NCBI GenBank assembly: GCA_937960595.1
Contig: CALGPL010000080.1
Span: 1-36,709, forward strand
From: an uncultured Anaerolineales bacterium
GTDB taxonomy: Bacteria > Chloroflexota > Anaerolineae > Anaerolineales > Villigracilaceae
Reading direction: 5' to 3'
DNA length: 36,709 nucleotides
Shown here: piece by piece, positions 8,189 through 16,896 of the stretch
Numbering within the stretch: position 1 is the stretch's first letter
Layout: every line of letters starts with the position of its first letter
The notes under the pieces: generated by a model
Told to the model about the DNA's origin: nothing
Seen by the model: only the letters and a program-made list of their open reading frames with translations
The model's database searches: none
Program-made: the position numbers and the translations under genes

Positions 8189-8848
8189 ATGGGCGAAGAT
8201 TTTGCCGAAGAATATCCTATCCTGATCGGCCAGACGGGGCCGCTCAAGGGGCAGCGCTGGGTGCTGGACCGTCCTTTGCTGATCGGCCGCGAAGCGACCT
8301 GCGATGTCGTCGTCCCGGACCGGCAGGTCTCGCGTTTCCATGCCCGTCTGGTCCCTTCGCCGCAAGGTGTGATCCTGGAGGATCTGGGCAGCAAGAATGG
8401 AACTCACCGGAACGGGACTCTCATTGATCGCCAGGTTGTCTTGCAGGATGGCGATACGCTCCAGATTGCGCTTGCCCAGCAGTTTGTTTACGTAACTTCG
8501 GATGCTACCATGCCGCTCCCCGAACTGGATGTCCGTCCCGGCCGGCTGCGGCTGGATTTGCGCGGGCGGGTGGTGTGGGTTGGCCTGCGGCAGATTGACC
8601 CGCCGCTTTCGGCGTTGCAGTTTCAGGTCTTGCGGGTGCTGTTCGAGCATCAGGGACAGGTGGTTGACCGCCAGCGATTGATTGCCGAGGCGTGGGGCGA
8701 TGAAGAAGCGGCCGGCGTCTCGGATCAGGCGCTCGACGCCCTGCTGCGCCGGCTGCGCGACCGGATTGCGTCGGTGGATCCGGGCCACGCGTACATCGTC
8801 ACGGTGCGCGGACACGGCGTACGGCTGGACAATCCTCCCCAGGAATGA
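8189..8848 (+). CDS. FHA domain - winged-helix transcription factor
   Basis: A 219-residue protein with two domains. Residues about 10-105 form an FHA phosphothreonine-binding domain: GREATCDVVV, the core VSRFHARL and LGSKNGT. Residues about 120-215 form an OmpR/PhoB-type winged helix: LSALQFQVLRVLFEHQGQVV, then ALLRRLRDRI and a YIVTVRGHGVRL wing. There is no receiver domain, so DNA binding would be governed by phosphothreonine recognition and not by a histidine kinase. Mycobacterial EmbR is a known analogue but has its FHA at the C-terminus. I chose ATG 8189 because the FHA domain starts right after it; the frame remains open further upstream. The divergent Ser/Thr kinase is the obvious partner (inference). 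A strong terminator follows. Confidence 0.9.
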   Translation: MGEDFAEEYPILIGQTGPLKGQRWVLDRPLLIGREATCDVVVPDRQVSRFHARLVPSPQGVILEDLGSKNGTHRNGTLIDRQVVLQDGDTLQIALAQQFVYVTSDATMPLPELDVRPGRLRLDLRGRVVWVGLRQIDPPLSALQFQVLRVLFEHQGQVVDRQRLIAEAWGDEEAAGVSDQALDALLRRLRDRIASVDPGHAYIVTVRGHGVRLDNPPQE

Positions 8849-8867
8849 AGCGAATCGAACAGAGGCG

Positions 8868-8914
8868 AGGCCCCGTTCCCTAAACAGAGAACGGGGCCTG
8901 TTTCGTCTCTTTCT
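8868..8914 (+). terminator. Rho-independent terminator after FHA regulator
   Basis: An 11-bp perfect stem, AGGCCCCGTTC (8868-8878) with GAACGGGGCCT (8889-8899), is followed by a T-rich stretch (GTTTCGTCTCTTTCT). It lies between convergent genes and could work partly in both directions. Confidence 0.8.
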
Positions 8915-8924
8915 GGCTTTGGGA

Positions 8925-10292
8925 CTATTGGCCGAGATTCTTTTTCATCGAGAATCTCAAGACAGCCCGGTTGATGGATTCCAGCCTGGCCAGGGCCTGG
9001 GCCTCTTCTCCTGAGGCGTCTTCGATTTTCTCTTCCTGCATGCGGGCCAGGAGGTTGCCAACGAAACCGACAAACTCGGGGGTGATGTCCTGCGCGTGCG
9101 ACTCCAGCCGTTTTTCCAGTTCTGCTTCGTTTTCGCAGGCCAGTAACTCCTCCAGAAGGTGGATTTCTGGCGGCGGGGCGCTGACCTTTTGCAGGGCGGC
9201 GACGACGGCCTGGAGTTTCCGCTTTTTCTCTTCGTCATTGGCTTTCAGGGCTTCTTGCATGGCCCGGTTGAGCATTTGAATGAACGGTTCGTCCACCCTG
9301 TCGAGGTTGGCGGCCATCGTCTCCTCGATGTTTTCGGCAGCCAGAATCGACCCGAGCAACTCGCCGGCGCGTCGGTATTCCTCTTCGACCGCCTTGTCGA
9401 TGCGGCTGGTGATGGCGAGTAGTTGCTCGCGCAGATTCTCCAGGCGTTGGCGCGCCTCGCCCGACTGAGCCTCGATCCGATTGGTCAGCAACTGGAAGAA
9501 GAGGTAATCGAGCGCCGGGCGGGTCAGGCTGACCAGGGCGTTCAGCCGGGTTTCGTTTGGGGCCTCGATCATCAGGTCGAGCAGTTTCTCGCGGTCGAGT
9601 TGTTTGCCCGCCTTTTGCAGCGATTTGACGGCTTCCTCCATCTCGCTCATCTGATTCAGGATGGTTTTGCCGTATTCGGTCTCGGCCAGCAATTGCTGTT
9701 CGATGGCTTCCATCTGGCGGGCGAGGGCTTCCTGGCCGGCGGCGTTCTGCATCAATCTGCCAAAGAGAGCGAAGAATTCTTCGTCGAAGGATTGACTCTC
9801 GCTGCGGATGATTTCTGCTCGCCCCTCGGCGGTCGGCGCGGCCAACAGGCGTTCGATCAGGGCCAGTTTCTTTTGCTGCGCCTGGATCATTTCGGAGGTG
9901 ATTCCGTCGGCGTTCAGGATGCGCTCGATGAGACTTTGATAGGTGAGGAAGTTCTGCGGGCGCAGGAGGTAAGCCTTGCGTTTTTCGGGCGGCAGGCGGT
10001 TGGTTACTTGGGCAATCAGCGGCCCAATCAGTTTTTCTTGTTCGTTGACCGGCAGGTTGAGTTCGGGAGGAAAATAGGTGAGCAGGAGTTCTTTGTCGGC
10101 ATCGTGATAGACGATAGGGGTTGCCAGCGGCCCGTTGAAGCCGCAGTTGCGGCAGACGGCAAAATTGGACACCCCGCCCAGCAGGCGTTGTTTGGCGGCA
10201 GGCTCGGCGCTGACGTCGAACAACTGCTCGACGATGGCAATGACCGGCTGGCGGCATTGTGGACAGGCAATTTGGGCTTTGTGAGGAGGCAT
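8925..10292 (-). CDS. CpXC-domain protein with long helical region
   Basis: A 455-residue protein. The first 125 residues match the CpXC domain: CPQC (C10, C13) and CRNC (C47, C50) form a likely zinc knuckle, followed by the LLLTYFPPELNLP and TNRLPPEKRKAYLLRP region. The remaining 330 residues are rich in Glu, Gln, Leu and Arg and look mostly alpha-helical with coiled-coil tendency. The domain's biochemical role is not known to me. There is no signal peptide or membrane segment. It begins 74 bp downstream of the histidine kinase stop on the same strand, with a hairpin between them. No clear ribosome site precedes ATG 10292. Confidence 0.82.
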   Translation of the reverse strand: MPPHKAQIACPQCRQPVIAIVEQLFDVSAEPAAKQRLLGGVSNFAVCRNCGFNGPLATPIVYHDADKELLLTYFPPELNLPVNEQEKLIGPLIAQVTNRLPPEKRKAYLLRPQNFLTYQSLIERILNADGITSEMIQAQQKKLALIERLLAAPTAEGRAEIIRSESQSFDEEFFALFGRLMQNAAGQEALARQMEAIEQQLLAETEYGKTILNQMSEMEEAVKSLQKAGKQLDREKLLDLMIEAPNETRLNALVSLTRPALDYLFFQLLTNRIEAQSGEARQRLENLREQLLAITSRIDKAVEEEYRRAGELLGSILAAENIEETMAANLDRVDEPFIQMLNRAMQEALKANDEEKKRKLQAVVAALQKVSAPPPEIHLLEELLACENEAELEKRLESHAQDITPEFVGFVGNLLARMQEEKIEDASGEEAQALARLESINRAVLRFSMKKNLGQ

Positions 10293-10320
10293 GAGGAGTT
10301 CCGATCTAGGAGAGAATTTT

Positions 10321-10341
10321 CGGTTGCCTCTTGGGCAACCG
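10321..10341 (-). terminator. Hairpin between histidine kinase and CpXC genes
   Basis: Perfect 8-bp stem CGGTTGCC/GGCAACCG with a 5-nt loop, 26 bp after the histidine kinase stop. The minus strand lacks a T-run after the stem, so it may be a weak terminator or RNA processing site. Confidence 0.45.
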
Positions 10342-10366
10342 GTCTATTTTACTGCAAATCGTTCCT

Positions 10367-11902
10367 TTAAGGGCGCGGCAGGGAGAAACAAATCCTGGCC
10401 CCGGCTTCAGGCTGCGGATCCACCCAGATGCGGCCGCCGTGCGCCTCGACGATGGCCTTGGCCAGATAGAGTCCCAGCCCGGCTCCTTTGGTCTTGCGGA
10501 TGGCGTTTTCTGCCCGGTAGAAGCGATCGAAGATGTGGGGAATGTCGGCGGCGTCGATCCCCGGCCCCTGGTCGCTGACCGTCACGATGACCTGTTTGGG
10601 ACGCACCTCGCCGCTGATGCGGATTTCGCCCCCCGAAGCATACTTCATCGAATTCGAAATCAGGTTGCTGAGGACTTGGCCGATGCGGGTTTCGTCTGCC
10701 AGGATGACGGGAAAAGAATCGGGAAAATCCACAATGATCGTGAAATTCGGGCCTTGTGGGCGGAAGCGTTCGGCGATCCGTTCGGCCAGGGCCGGCAGAA
10801 ACACGTCGGCCAGATTCGGTTTCAGGCCGCCCGCCTGCAGCCGGGAGGCATCGAGCAGGTCCTCGATCATCGTAGCCAGGCGATCGGCCTCTTCCTCGAT
10901 CACGGACAGGCTGTCTTGGACGATGGATTTGTCCCATTTGGCGTCTTCGCGGCGCAGGGTGCTGACGTAGCCCTTGATGAGCGCGACCGGCGTCTTGAGT
11001 TCGTGGCTGACGATGGAGACGAAGGTGTTCTTGATTTCCTCGGCGGTGCGGAATTTGGTGATGTCGCGCACGGTGACGAAGATGTTGCGCAGTCTGCCGT
11101 CGGCGGTCAAGAGGGGGGCGTAGGTGATGCCAACCGGCAGGGGGGGCGGCTCGGCGCGTTCCAGATCGCCCTCGACGTAGAGATGGGCGTGGGGGGTCAG
11201 CGGCCAGCCGTCGGCTTCGGCCTCCTCCAGCGTCAATCCTTCGGGGTGACGAGCCCAGCGGATGACTTCATCGTGTTTGCGGCCCTGGATTTCGGCGCGC
11301 GGTCGTCCGATCAGCCGTTCGAAGGCGATGTTGCAGCGTTCGACCGTCTGATCGGCGTGCAGGATCAGGATGCCGTCGGCGGCGGAATCGAGCAGGGCAT
11401 CCAGGCGCTGCTTTTCGTAACTGACCTCGCCATACAGCCGGGCATTGACGACCGCGATGGCGGCCTGGTCGGCAAAGGCCTGCAAGAGGAGTTTGTCGTT
11501 GGCCGAGAAGAGGTCAGGGTAAGAGCGAAAGATGAAAATGACACCGATGACTTGCCGCTGGGCCACGAGAGGGATGCCCACCCCGTTCAACAATCCCATG
11601 CTGGCGGTATAGGTCAGTTCTTTCAACATGCGGTTGAGTTCGCTGATGTCGAGTTCGGCGACGCGCTCTTCGGCCAGGAGCGGCTCAAGGTAAGACAGGA
11701 AGGCCGGCGGAATGCCTTGCGCCACCCCCACCCGCCAGCCGCCGGCTTCTTTGAGGGCGATGATGCCGGCTTGCCCGGCAAGCATCTCGATCGAGATGCG
11801 TAGGATGCGCGCCAGTAATTTTTCCAGGTCGAGTTCCTGGGTCAGGGCGCGGGCGATTTCGAGCAGGTAGTCGCGTTGGCGGACGCGGAAGTCGGGCAGC
11901 AT
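10367..11902 (-). CDS. Sensor histidine kinase (GAF-PAS-HisKA-HATPase)
   Basis: A 511-residue soluble sensor kinase. A GAF domain covers about 15-160, a PAS domain about 165-285 (LLDSAADGILILHADQTVER at its start), and the HisKA box has the phospho-acceptor H300 in FVSIVSHELKTP. The ATPase domain has an N-box (NLISNSMKY), a G1 box (DQGPGID) and a G2 box (GAGLGLYLAKAIVEAHGG). There are no membrane helices, so the signal is probably cytoplasmic or passed by a partner. I chose ATG 11902; the frame runs 87 codons further upstream but that part is low-complexity, contains the AT-rich repeat and overlaps the aminotransferase gene. No response regulator gene is adjacent; the stand-alone receiver at 22811 is a remote candidate only. 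Confidence 0.92.
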   Translation of the reverse strand: MLPDFRVRQRDYLLEIARALTQELDLEKLLARILRISIEMLAGQAGIIALKEAGGWRVGVAQGIPPAFLSYLEPLLAEERVAELDISELNRMLKELTYTASMGLLNGVGIPLVAQRQVIGVIFIFRSYPDLFSANDKLLLQAFADQAAIAVVNARLYGEVSYEKQRLDALLDSAADGILILHADQTVERCNIAFERLIGRPRAEIQGRKHDEVIRWARHPEGLTLEEAEADGWPLTPHAHLYVEGDLERAEPPPLPVGITYAPLLTADGRLRNIFVTVRDITKFRTAEEIKNTFVSIVSHELKTPVALIKGYVSTLRREDAKWDKSIVQDSLSVIEEEADRLATMIEDLLDASRLQAGGLKPNLADVFLPALAERIAERFRPQGPNFTIIVDFPDSFPVILADETRIGQVLSNLISNSMKYASGGEIRISGEVRPKQVIVTVSDQGPGIDAADIPHIFDRFYRAENAIRKTKGAGLGLYLAKAIVEAHGGRIWVDPQPEAGARICFSLPRP

Positions 11903-11913
11903 AGGGAATTTAT

Positions 11914-11941
11914 GATTGAAGATTGACGATTTACGATTGAT
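11914..11941. repeat. 7-bp tandem array upstream of histidine kinase
   Basis: Four units: gattgaa, gattgac, gatttac, gattgat, followed by a T-run and another ATTGATTTTATC. It lies in the untranslated region 12-39 bp before the kinase start, in a sharply AT-rich patch. Confidence 0.8.
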
Positions 11942-12017
11942 TTTTTTATTGATTTTATCATCAGCGGCCGGGGATTGAGTAAGAATTGTGTTATCAGTCT
12001 GTTGGAATCGAATCAAC

Positions 12018-12051
12018 ACGCGCTCCGAGCCAGCTTTCTCCCGGAGCGCGT
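12018..12051 (-). terminator. Hairpin after aminotransferase gene
   Basis: Perfect 10-bp stem ACGCGCTCCG (12018-12027) with CGGAGCGCGT (12042-12051), 30 bp past the aminotransferase stop. The following minus-strand bases GTTGATTCGATT are only moderately T-rich. Confidence 0.55.
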
Positions 12052-12081
12052 ATTCCTCGAATTTGCTCGTTGCGCAGTACT

Positions 12082-13404
12082 TTACATCAGTTCTTTCTCG
12101 GCCAGAGCAATGGCCTCCTCGAAGATTTTCAACCCCTCGTCGACTTCGGCTCTTGTGATGCAAAGCGGCGGAGCGATGCGGATGACGCTCTTGCCGCAGC
12201 CGAGCAGGATCAGGCCGCGCTCGAAGGCCAGATCGACCACTCGGTCGCGCAGGGCCTCGTCGGGGACCTTCGATTTGCGGTCTTTGACGAACTCGACGCC
12301 GATCATCAGGCCGATGCCGCGCACGTCGCCGATGCGCGCATGGCGGGCGGCGATTTTTTCGAGCGCCTCTTTAGCGTATTGGCCGACCGAGGCGGCGTTT
12401 TCGAGGTATTCCTGTTCGATCAGGTCAATGGTGGCGAGGGCAGCCGCGCAGGCAATCGGGTTGCCGCCGAAGGTGTTGCCGTGGGCGCCGCGTGGCCAGG
12501 TCATCACCGATTTGCGGGCGATCGCCGCACCCAGCGGCAGGCCCGAGGCGATTCCTTTGGCAGCCGTCACGATGTCGGGTTCGATGCCGAAGTGTTCGAT
12601 GGCCCACCATTTGCCGGTGCGGCCCATGCCCGATTGGACCTCGTCGGTGATGAGCAAGATTTCGTACTTGTCACACAACTTGCGCAGGGCAGGATAGAAG
12701 CCGGGCGGAGGGATGATGTAACCACCCTCGCCCTGGATCGATTCGACCAGGATGCCGGCCACTTCGTCGCCCGGCAGGATGTGGCCGAGAATTTCTTCCT
12801 CGATGTAGCGCACCACCGTCTCGCCGTAATCCTCGCCCGGGCGGCGTTCCAGAACCGGCCGGTAGGGGTTGGGATAGGGGGCGTGCACGACGCCGTTCAT
12901 CAACGGATAGAAGCCGCGATGATAAGTGGGCTTGCTGGCGGTGAACGTCACCGCCCCCATGGTGCGCCCGTGGAAGGCGCCTGTGAAGCCGATGAAATTG
13001 GAGCGGCCGGTATGATAGCGGGCCAGTTTGATGGCGGTCTCGACCGCCTCGGTGCCCGAGTTGGTCATAAATGAGACGGCCGCTTCTTCGAAGGGAGCAA
13101 TCTCATCGAGTTTTTCGCCCAGGGCGACCCATTTTTCGTGATAGAAATCGGAAGAGATGTGGATGAATTTCTCGGCCTGTTCCTGAATGGCCCGGACGAC
13201 CTTGGGGTGGCTGTGGCCGGTGGCGTTGACGGCGATGCCGGCCGCGAAGTCGAGAAAGCGATTCCCGTCCACGTCCCAGACCTCGCTCCCCTTGCCGTGA
13301 TCCATGACGAACGGCACGCCGCGCGGGTAGGAGGGGGAAATTACCGATGAATCGCGCTTGATCAGCGCGCGCGCTTTTGGCCCGGGTAACTTTAAAGGTT
13401 CCAT
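12082..13404 (-). CDS. Class III PLP aminotransferase (GABA/ornithine type)
   Basis: A 440-residue fold-type I aminotransferase of subgroup III. The markers are NSGTEAVETAIKLAR (115-129), GFTGAFHGRTMGA (139-151), the PLP-anchoring Asp in LITDEVQSGMGRTGK (251-265) and the catalytic lysine K283 in TAAKGIASGLPLG. The family includes 4-aminobutyrate, acetylornithine and omega-amino acid transaminases and some amino acid racemases; sequence alone does not fix the substrate. No arginine biosynthesis gene is nearby. AGGAG lies 9 nt before ATG 13404. The gene follows the ROK glucokinase with a 41-bp gap and is probably read from that promoter. Confidence 0.9.
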   Translation of the reverse strand: MEPLKLPGPKARALIKRDSSVISPSYPRGVPFVMDHGKGSEVWDVDGNRFLDFAAGIAVNATGHSHPKVVRAIQEQAEKFIHISSDFYHEKWVALGEKLDEIAPFEEAAVSFMTNSGTEAVETAIKLARYHTGRSNFIGFTGAFHGRTMGAVTFTASKPTYHRGFYPLMNGVVHAPYPNPYRPVLERRPGEDYGETVVRYIEEEILGHILPGDEVAGILVESIQGEGGYIIPPPGFYPALRKLCDKYEILLITDEVQSGMGRTGKWWAIEHFGIEPDIVTAAKGIASGLPLGAAIARKSVMTWPRGAHGNTFGGNPIACAAALATIDLIEQEYLENAASVGQYAKEALEKIAARHARIGDVRGIGLMIGVEFVKDRKSKVPDEALRDRVVDLAFERGLILLGCGKSVIRIAPPLCITRAEVDEGLKIFEEAIALAEKELM

Positions 13405-13445
13405 GACAGAATGCTCCTAAACGATAAATTGACCATGGGGGAAGT

Positions 13446-14381
13446 TCATTTCTCTTCCAGTTTCAGTTGACCCTGCACCAACGCTCCGATCAGGCCGGCG
13501 TTGTCGCCCAGCGTGGCTGTGGTGATCACCAGGTCTTTCAAGAAATTCTGGTCCATGATGTGACGGCGAGCGGACACCTTCAACGTTTCGATGAACAAGG
13601 CACTGCTCTGGGTGACGCCGCCGCCCAGGATGACGATAGAGGGGTTGAACATGTGCAGGAAATCGGCCAGCGCCTGGCCGAGATATTCGCCAGCCCGGAC
13701 GAAAGCCTCGCGGGACAATTCGTCGCCTTGGCGGGCGGCTTCGGCCACTTGCCGTCCGGTCAGGTGGCCGGGCTGCAAGATCGAGGCGCGGCCTTCGGCC
13801 AATTTTTCGTTCACATAGGCAGCGATGGCGGGGCCGGAGGCAACGGCCTCTAGATGGCCGCGTTGACCGCATGAGCAGAGAGGCCCATCGGGCAGGACGG
13901 TGATGTGGCCGAGTTCGCCGGCCAGTCCGCGCGCGCCCAGCAGGAGGCGGTCGTTGATGATCACCCCGCCGCCAATACCGGTGCTGATCGTCAGGTACAG
14001 GAGGTCGTGATAGCCCTGGCCGGCTCCGTAGCGCCATTCGCCGAGGGCGGCCAGGTTGGCATCGTTGCCGAGACGGGTGGGAATGTGGAAGCGCTGTTCC
14101 AGTTTGGCGCCCAGCGGGAATTCGACCCAACCGGGGATGTTGGGCGTCGCAAAAACGATCCCGCTCTGCGGGTCGAGCGGGCCGGGCGCGGCGACCGAGA
14201 TCACATCCGCTCCTTGAGGGGGCAGGATTGCCTCAATCGCCGCCGCGAGGCGCTCGAAGGGGTCTTCACCTTCCGCGTGCGTAGCAATGCGACGATGTTG
14301 GCGGGGATTGGCGTCGTTCGAATCAAACAGCGCCGTCCTGATTTGGGTGCCTCCAATGTCGACGGCGATAATGTGAGCCAT
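13446..14381 (-). CDS. ROK-family glucokinase / sugar kinase
   Basis: A 311-residue ROK kinase that should phosphorylate glucose or a related hexose with ATP. Visible motifs are the phosphate loop DIGGTQIRTAL (8-18), catalytic D107 in LGNDANL, STGIGGGV (133-140) and GELGH (155-159). The zinc site CxCGxxGCxE appears as C169-S-C171-G-Q-R-G-H176-L-E, so the third cysteine is replaced by histidine; His can also bind zinc, so function is probably retained. There is no N-terminal DNA-binding domain, so this is a kinase and not a NagC/Mlc repressor. It is divergent from yvcK with back-to-back promoters and fits the glycolytic neighbourhood. The start lies 6 nt from a TATAAT box. Confidence 0.92.
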   Translation of the reverse strand: MAHIIAVDIGGTQIRTALFDSNDANPRQHRRIATHAEGEDPFERLAAAIEAILPPQGADVISVAAPGPLDPQSGIVFATPNIPGWVEFPLGAKLEQRFHIPTRLGNDANLAALGEWRYGAGQGYHDLLYLTISTGIGGGVIINDRLLLGARGLAGELGHITVLPDGPLCSCGQRGHLEAVASGPAIAAYVNEKLAEGRASILQPGHLTGRQVAEAARQGDELSREAFVRAGEYLGQALADFLHMFNPSIVILGGGVTQSSALFIETLKVSARRHIMDQNFLKDLVITTATLGDNAGLIGALVQGQLKLEEK

Positions 14382-14387
14382 GCGGCG

Positions 14388-14393
14388 ATTATA
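14388..14393 (-). promoter_or_regulatory. Extended -10 of glucokinase gene, leaderless
   Basis: The minus strand reads TGA-TATAAT, six bases (CGCCGC), then ATG at 14381. The -35 position coincides with the yvcK -35 hexamer at 14411-14416, so the two divergent promoters share this space. Confidence 0.6.
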
Positions 14394-14410
14394 TCATAGC
14401 GATTTCTTGG

Positions 14411-14439
14411 TTGACTATTGGGCGAAACATTGTTATTAT
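14411..14439 (+). promoter_or_regulatory. yvcK promoter, leaderless
   Basis: TTGACT (14411-14416), a 17-bp spacer, TATTAT (14434-14439), then 7 nt to ATG 14447. The TTG that could be read as an alternative start codon is part of the -35 box, which argues for ATG 14447 as the true start. Confidence 0.7.
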
Positions 14440-14446
14440 CACATGG

Positions 14447-15799
14447 ATGTCCAAACGTCGAAAAGGCCACCTTAGGGTCATTTGGCTGGAGATTGCCCGC
14501 TCTTTGCGTTGGTTCGCGCCCGGTCTGGGAGTCAAACGCTGGTTGGGGCTTTTGTTGGCCGGCATCACGTTGATCGGTGTCGGTCTGGCAATGTTCCTGC
14601 TGGACATTTATCGCACTGCCCCTGATACCTGGTGGCTGCCGGCGATTCAATTCCTTTCGCTGCAATTCCTGGCTCGTCCCTGGCGGGTGGCGATTTTTGC
14701 CATTTTGGGCATTGGCCTGGTGGGGGTGGGAATCTGGGGCATGAATCGGTCCTTGCTCGTGCCTTTTCTGCGGCCGGGGAAGCGCCTGGTAGACCAGGTG
14801 GCCGAGTATCGCCGGCTCGAGCGGGGGCCAAGAGTGGTGGCCATCGGCGGAGGTCACGGCCTGGCGACGATTCTGCGCGGTCTGAAGGTCCACACCCACA
14901 ACCTGACGGCGGTTGTCTCGGTCGCCGACGATGGCGGGTCGTCGGGCGAACTGCGGCGCGCCCTGGGCATTTTGCCGCCGGGTGACATTCGCAATTGCCT
15001 GGCGGCGCTTTCCAATGACGAAGCGCTTCTCGCCCAGTTGTTCCAGTACCGTTTCGGCGAGGAGAGCGGACTGGGCGGCCACTCGTTCGGCAACCTGTTC
15101 ATTTCTGCCCTGGCCGATATCACCGGCAGTTTCGAGGAAGCGGTGGCCGAGTCGGGGCGCGTCCTTTCGGTGTATGGACAGGTCTTGCCGGCGACGCTGC
15201 ACGATGTGCGGCTGGTGGCTGACGTCCGCTTGCCGTACGACCAGACCGAGGTGCGGATCGAAGGCGAGAGCAAGATCCCCCAGACTGCCGGACGGGTCAG
15301 ACGCGTCTGGTTGGAGCCGAATGATGCCTCGGCTTTTCCGCCGGTGATCCAGGCGCTGTTGGCAGCAGACATCATCGTTGTGGGACCAGGCAGCCTGTAT
15401 ACCAGCGTCTTGCCGCCGCTCCTGGTGCAAGACCTGTTGGCGGCCATCCGGGCGAGCCAGGCACTGAAGATTTACGTTTGCAACATTGCCACGCAGAGCG
15501 GCGAAACGGAGACTTATACTTGCCAAGATCATGTTCAGGCCCTCGAGGAAGCCGTCGGCAGCGACGTTTTCGATCTTATTGTCTGCAATACTCGCTATGA
15601 GGGGAACCTGGGAACTGGGGTACAATGGGTCAGGATTGATCAAAGCCTGGAGGCCGACGCACGCCTCTACGGCGCCGATTTGATCGATAGCGAATATCCC
15701 TGGCGGCACGATGCCGCCAAACTGGCCAGAGTGATCATGGACCTGTACAATGAGCGCACGGGTCCGCTCGAGAAGGACTCTGCAACGCGTTCGCGTTGA
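14447..15799 (+). CDS. yvcK: YvcK/CofD-like protein with N-terminal membrane helices
   Basis: A 450-residue protein. About 110 N-terminal residues contain a basic start (MSKRRK) and two to three hydrophobic helices (about 31-54, 62-75 and 80-102), then the YvcK domain: VVAIGGGHGLATILRGLK, VSVADDGGSSGELRR, LPPGDIRNCLAAL, VVGPGSLYTSVLPPLL and CNIATQSGETETY. In Bacillus subtilis YvcK (GlmR) is needed for growth on gluconeogenic carbon sources and cell envelope synthesis and binds UDP-GlcNAc; it is also phosphorylated by the kinase PrkC. The membrane-anchored form is longer than the soluble 320-residue Bacillus type. It is the first gene before gap and pgk, divergent from glucokinase. Confidence 0.9.
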   Translation: MSKRRKGHLRVIWLEIARSLRWFAPGLGVKRWLGLLLAGITLIGVGLAMFLLDIYRTAPDTWWLPAIQFLSLQFLARPWRVAIFAILGIGLVGVGIWGMNRSLLVPFLRPGKRLVDQVAEYRRLERGPRVVAIGGGHGLATILRGLKVHTHNLTAVVSVADDGGSSGELRRALGILPPGDIRNCLAALSNDEALLAQLFQYRFGEESGLGGHSFGNLFISALADITGSFEEAVAESGRVLSVYGQVLPATLHDVRLVADVRLPYDQTEVRIEGESKIPQTAGRVRRVWLEPNDASAFPPVIQALLAADIIVVGPGSLYTSVLPPLLVQDLLAAIRASQALKIYVCNIATQSGETETYTCQDHVQALEEAVGSDVFDLIVCNTRYEGNLGTGVQWVRIDQSLEADARLYGADLIDSEYPWRHDAAKLARVIMDLYNERTGPLEKDSATRSR

Positions 15800-15829
15800 C
15801 ATCTTAAATCTTTTTCAGGAGGTTGTTTT

Positions 15830-16888
15830 ATGACTACTCGTGTTGGCATCAACGGTTTTGGCCGCATCGGGCGGCAGGTCCTGAAGGCGATCCGGGACTA
15901 TCATGCCGATACGCTGGAAGTGGTTGCTTTCAACGATATCGGCGACATCCCCGTCATGGCGCATCTGCTCAAGTACGACTCGAACTATGGCCGCTTCAAC
16001 GGCAAGGTCGAGGTCGTCGAGGATGGCATTCTGATTGACGGCAAGAAGATCAGAGCCTTCAAAGAGACCGACCCGGCCGCCATCCCCTGGGGCGACCTGG
16101 GCGTGGACATCGTCATCGAAGGCACCGGCATCTTCACGGTCAAGAACGACGGCGTCAACAAGAAGGGCAAGGTGGTGAAGGGCGCGGTCAACCACATCAC
16201 TGCCGGCGGCGCCAAGAAAGTCATCATCACCGCCCCGGCCGAAGGCGAAGACCTGACCATGGTGCTGGGCGTCAACGAAGACAAATACGATCCCGCCAAC
16301 CATCACGTCATCTCGAACGCTTCCTGCACCACCAACTGCCTGGCGCCGGCCGTCAAGGTAGTGCATGACAAGTTCAAGATTGTGCGCGGCTTCATGACCA
16401 CCATCCACGCCTACACCAACGACCAGCGCATCCTCGACCTGCCGCACTCCGACTTGCGCCGCGCCCGCGCCGCCGCCATGAGCATGATCCCGACCACTAC
16501 CGGCGCGGCCAAGGCCCTCAAACTGGTCATCCCCGACCTGGCGGGCAAGTTCGACGGCTACGCCATCCGCGTCCCCACCTCGACCGTCTCGGTGGTGGAC
16601 TTCACTGCCGAAATCGAGACCCCGACCACGACCGAGGAACTGCGCCAGACCTTCCGCGACGCCGCTCAGACACCGCGCCTGAAGGGCATCCTCCAGGCCG
16701 TGGACGAACCCCTGGTCAGCGTTGACTACAAGGGCGACCCGCACTCCTCCTCGGTGGACCTGCCTTTCACCATGGCCCTCGGCAAGGAAGCCAGCACGTT
16801 CGTCAAGGTCGTCTCCTGGTACGACAACGAATGGGGCTACTCCGTCCGCACCGCCGACATGGCCGCCTTGATTGCGAAAAGTCTTTGA
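15830..16888 (+). CDS. gap: Glyceraldehyde-3-phosphate dehydrogenase, type I
   Basis: A 352-residue enzyme that oxidises glyceraldehyde-3-phosphate to 1,3-bisphosphoglycerate. The Rossmann start [16 protein letters not shown] is followed by FNDIGD, whose Asp is the usual NAD-specificity residue. Catalytic C166 is in [13 protein letters not shown]193 in [10 protein letters not shown], and the substrate loop is [17 protein letters not shown]. The C-terminus has WYDNEWGYS. It is slightly longer than the typical 330-340. AGGAGG at 15817-15822 gives a strong ribosome site 7 nt before the ATG. It lies 30 bp after yvcK and is probably co-transcribed. Codon use is strongly C-ending, as expected for high expression. 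Confidence 0.97.
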   Translation: MTTRVGINGFGRIGRQVLKAIRDYHADTLEVVAFNDIGDIPVMAHLLKYDSNYGRFNGKVEVVEDGILIDGKKIRAFKETDPAAIPWGDLGVDIVIEGTGIFTVKNDGVNKKGKVVKGAVNHITAGGAKKVIITAPAEGEDLTMVLGVNEDKYDPANHHVISNASCTTNCLAPAVKVVHDKFKIVRGFMTTIHAYTNDQRILDLPHSDLRRARAAAMSMIPTTTGAAKALKLVIPDLAGKFDGYAIRVPTSTVSVVDFTAEIETPTTTEELRQTFRDAAQTPRLKGILQAVDEPLVSVDYKGDPHSSSVDLPFTMALGKEASTFVKVVSWYDNEWGYSVRTADMAALIAKSL

Positions 16889-16896
16889 CCTTACCC

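Noticed and set aside
11903-12163. N-terminal extension of the histidine kinase by 87 residues
   Set aside because: It would overlap the aminotransferase gene and translate an AT-rich repeat; the GAF region begins at 11902.
14411-14446. yvcK start at TTG 14411
   Set aside because: The TTG is the first half of a good -35 box; ATG 14447 follows a matching -10.
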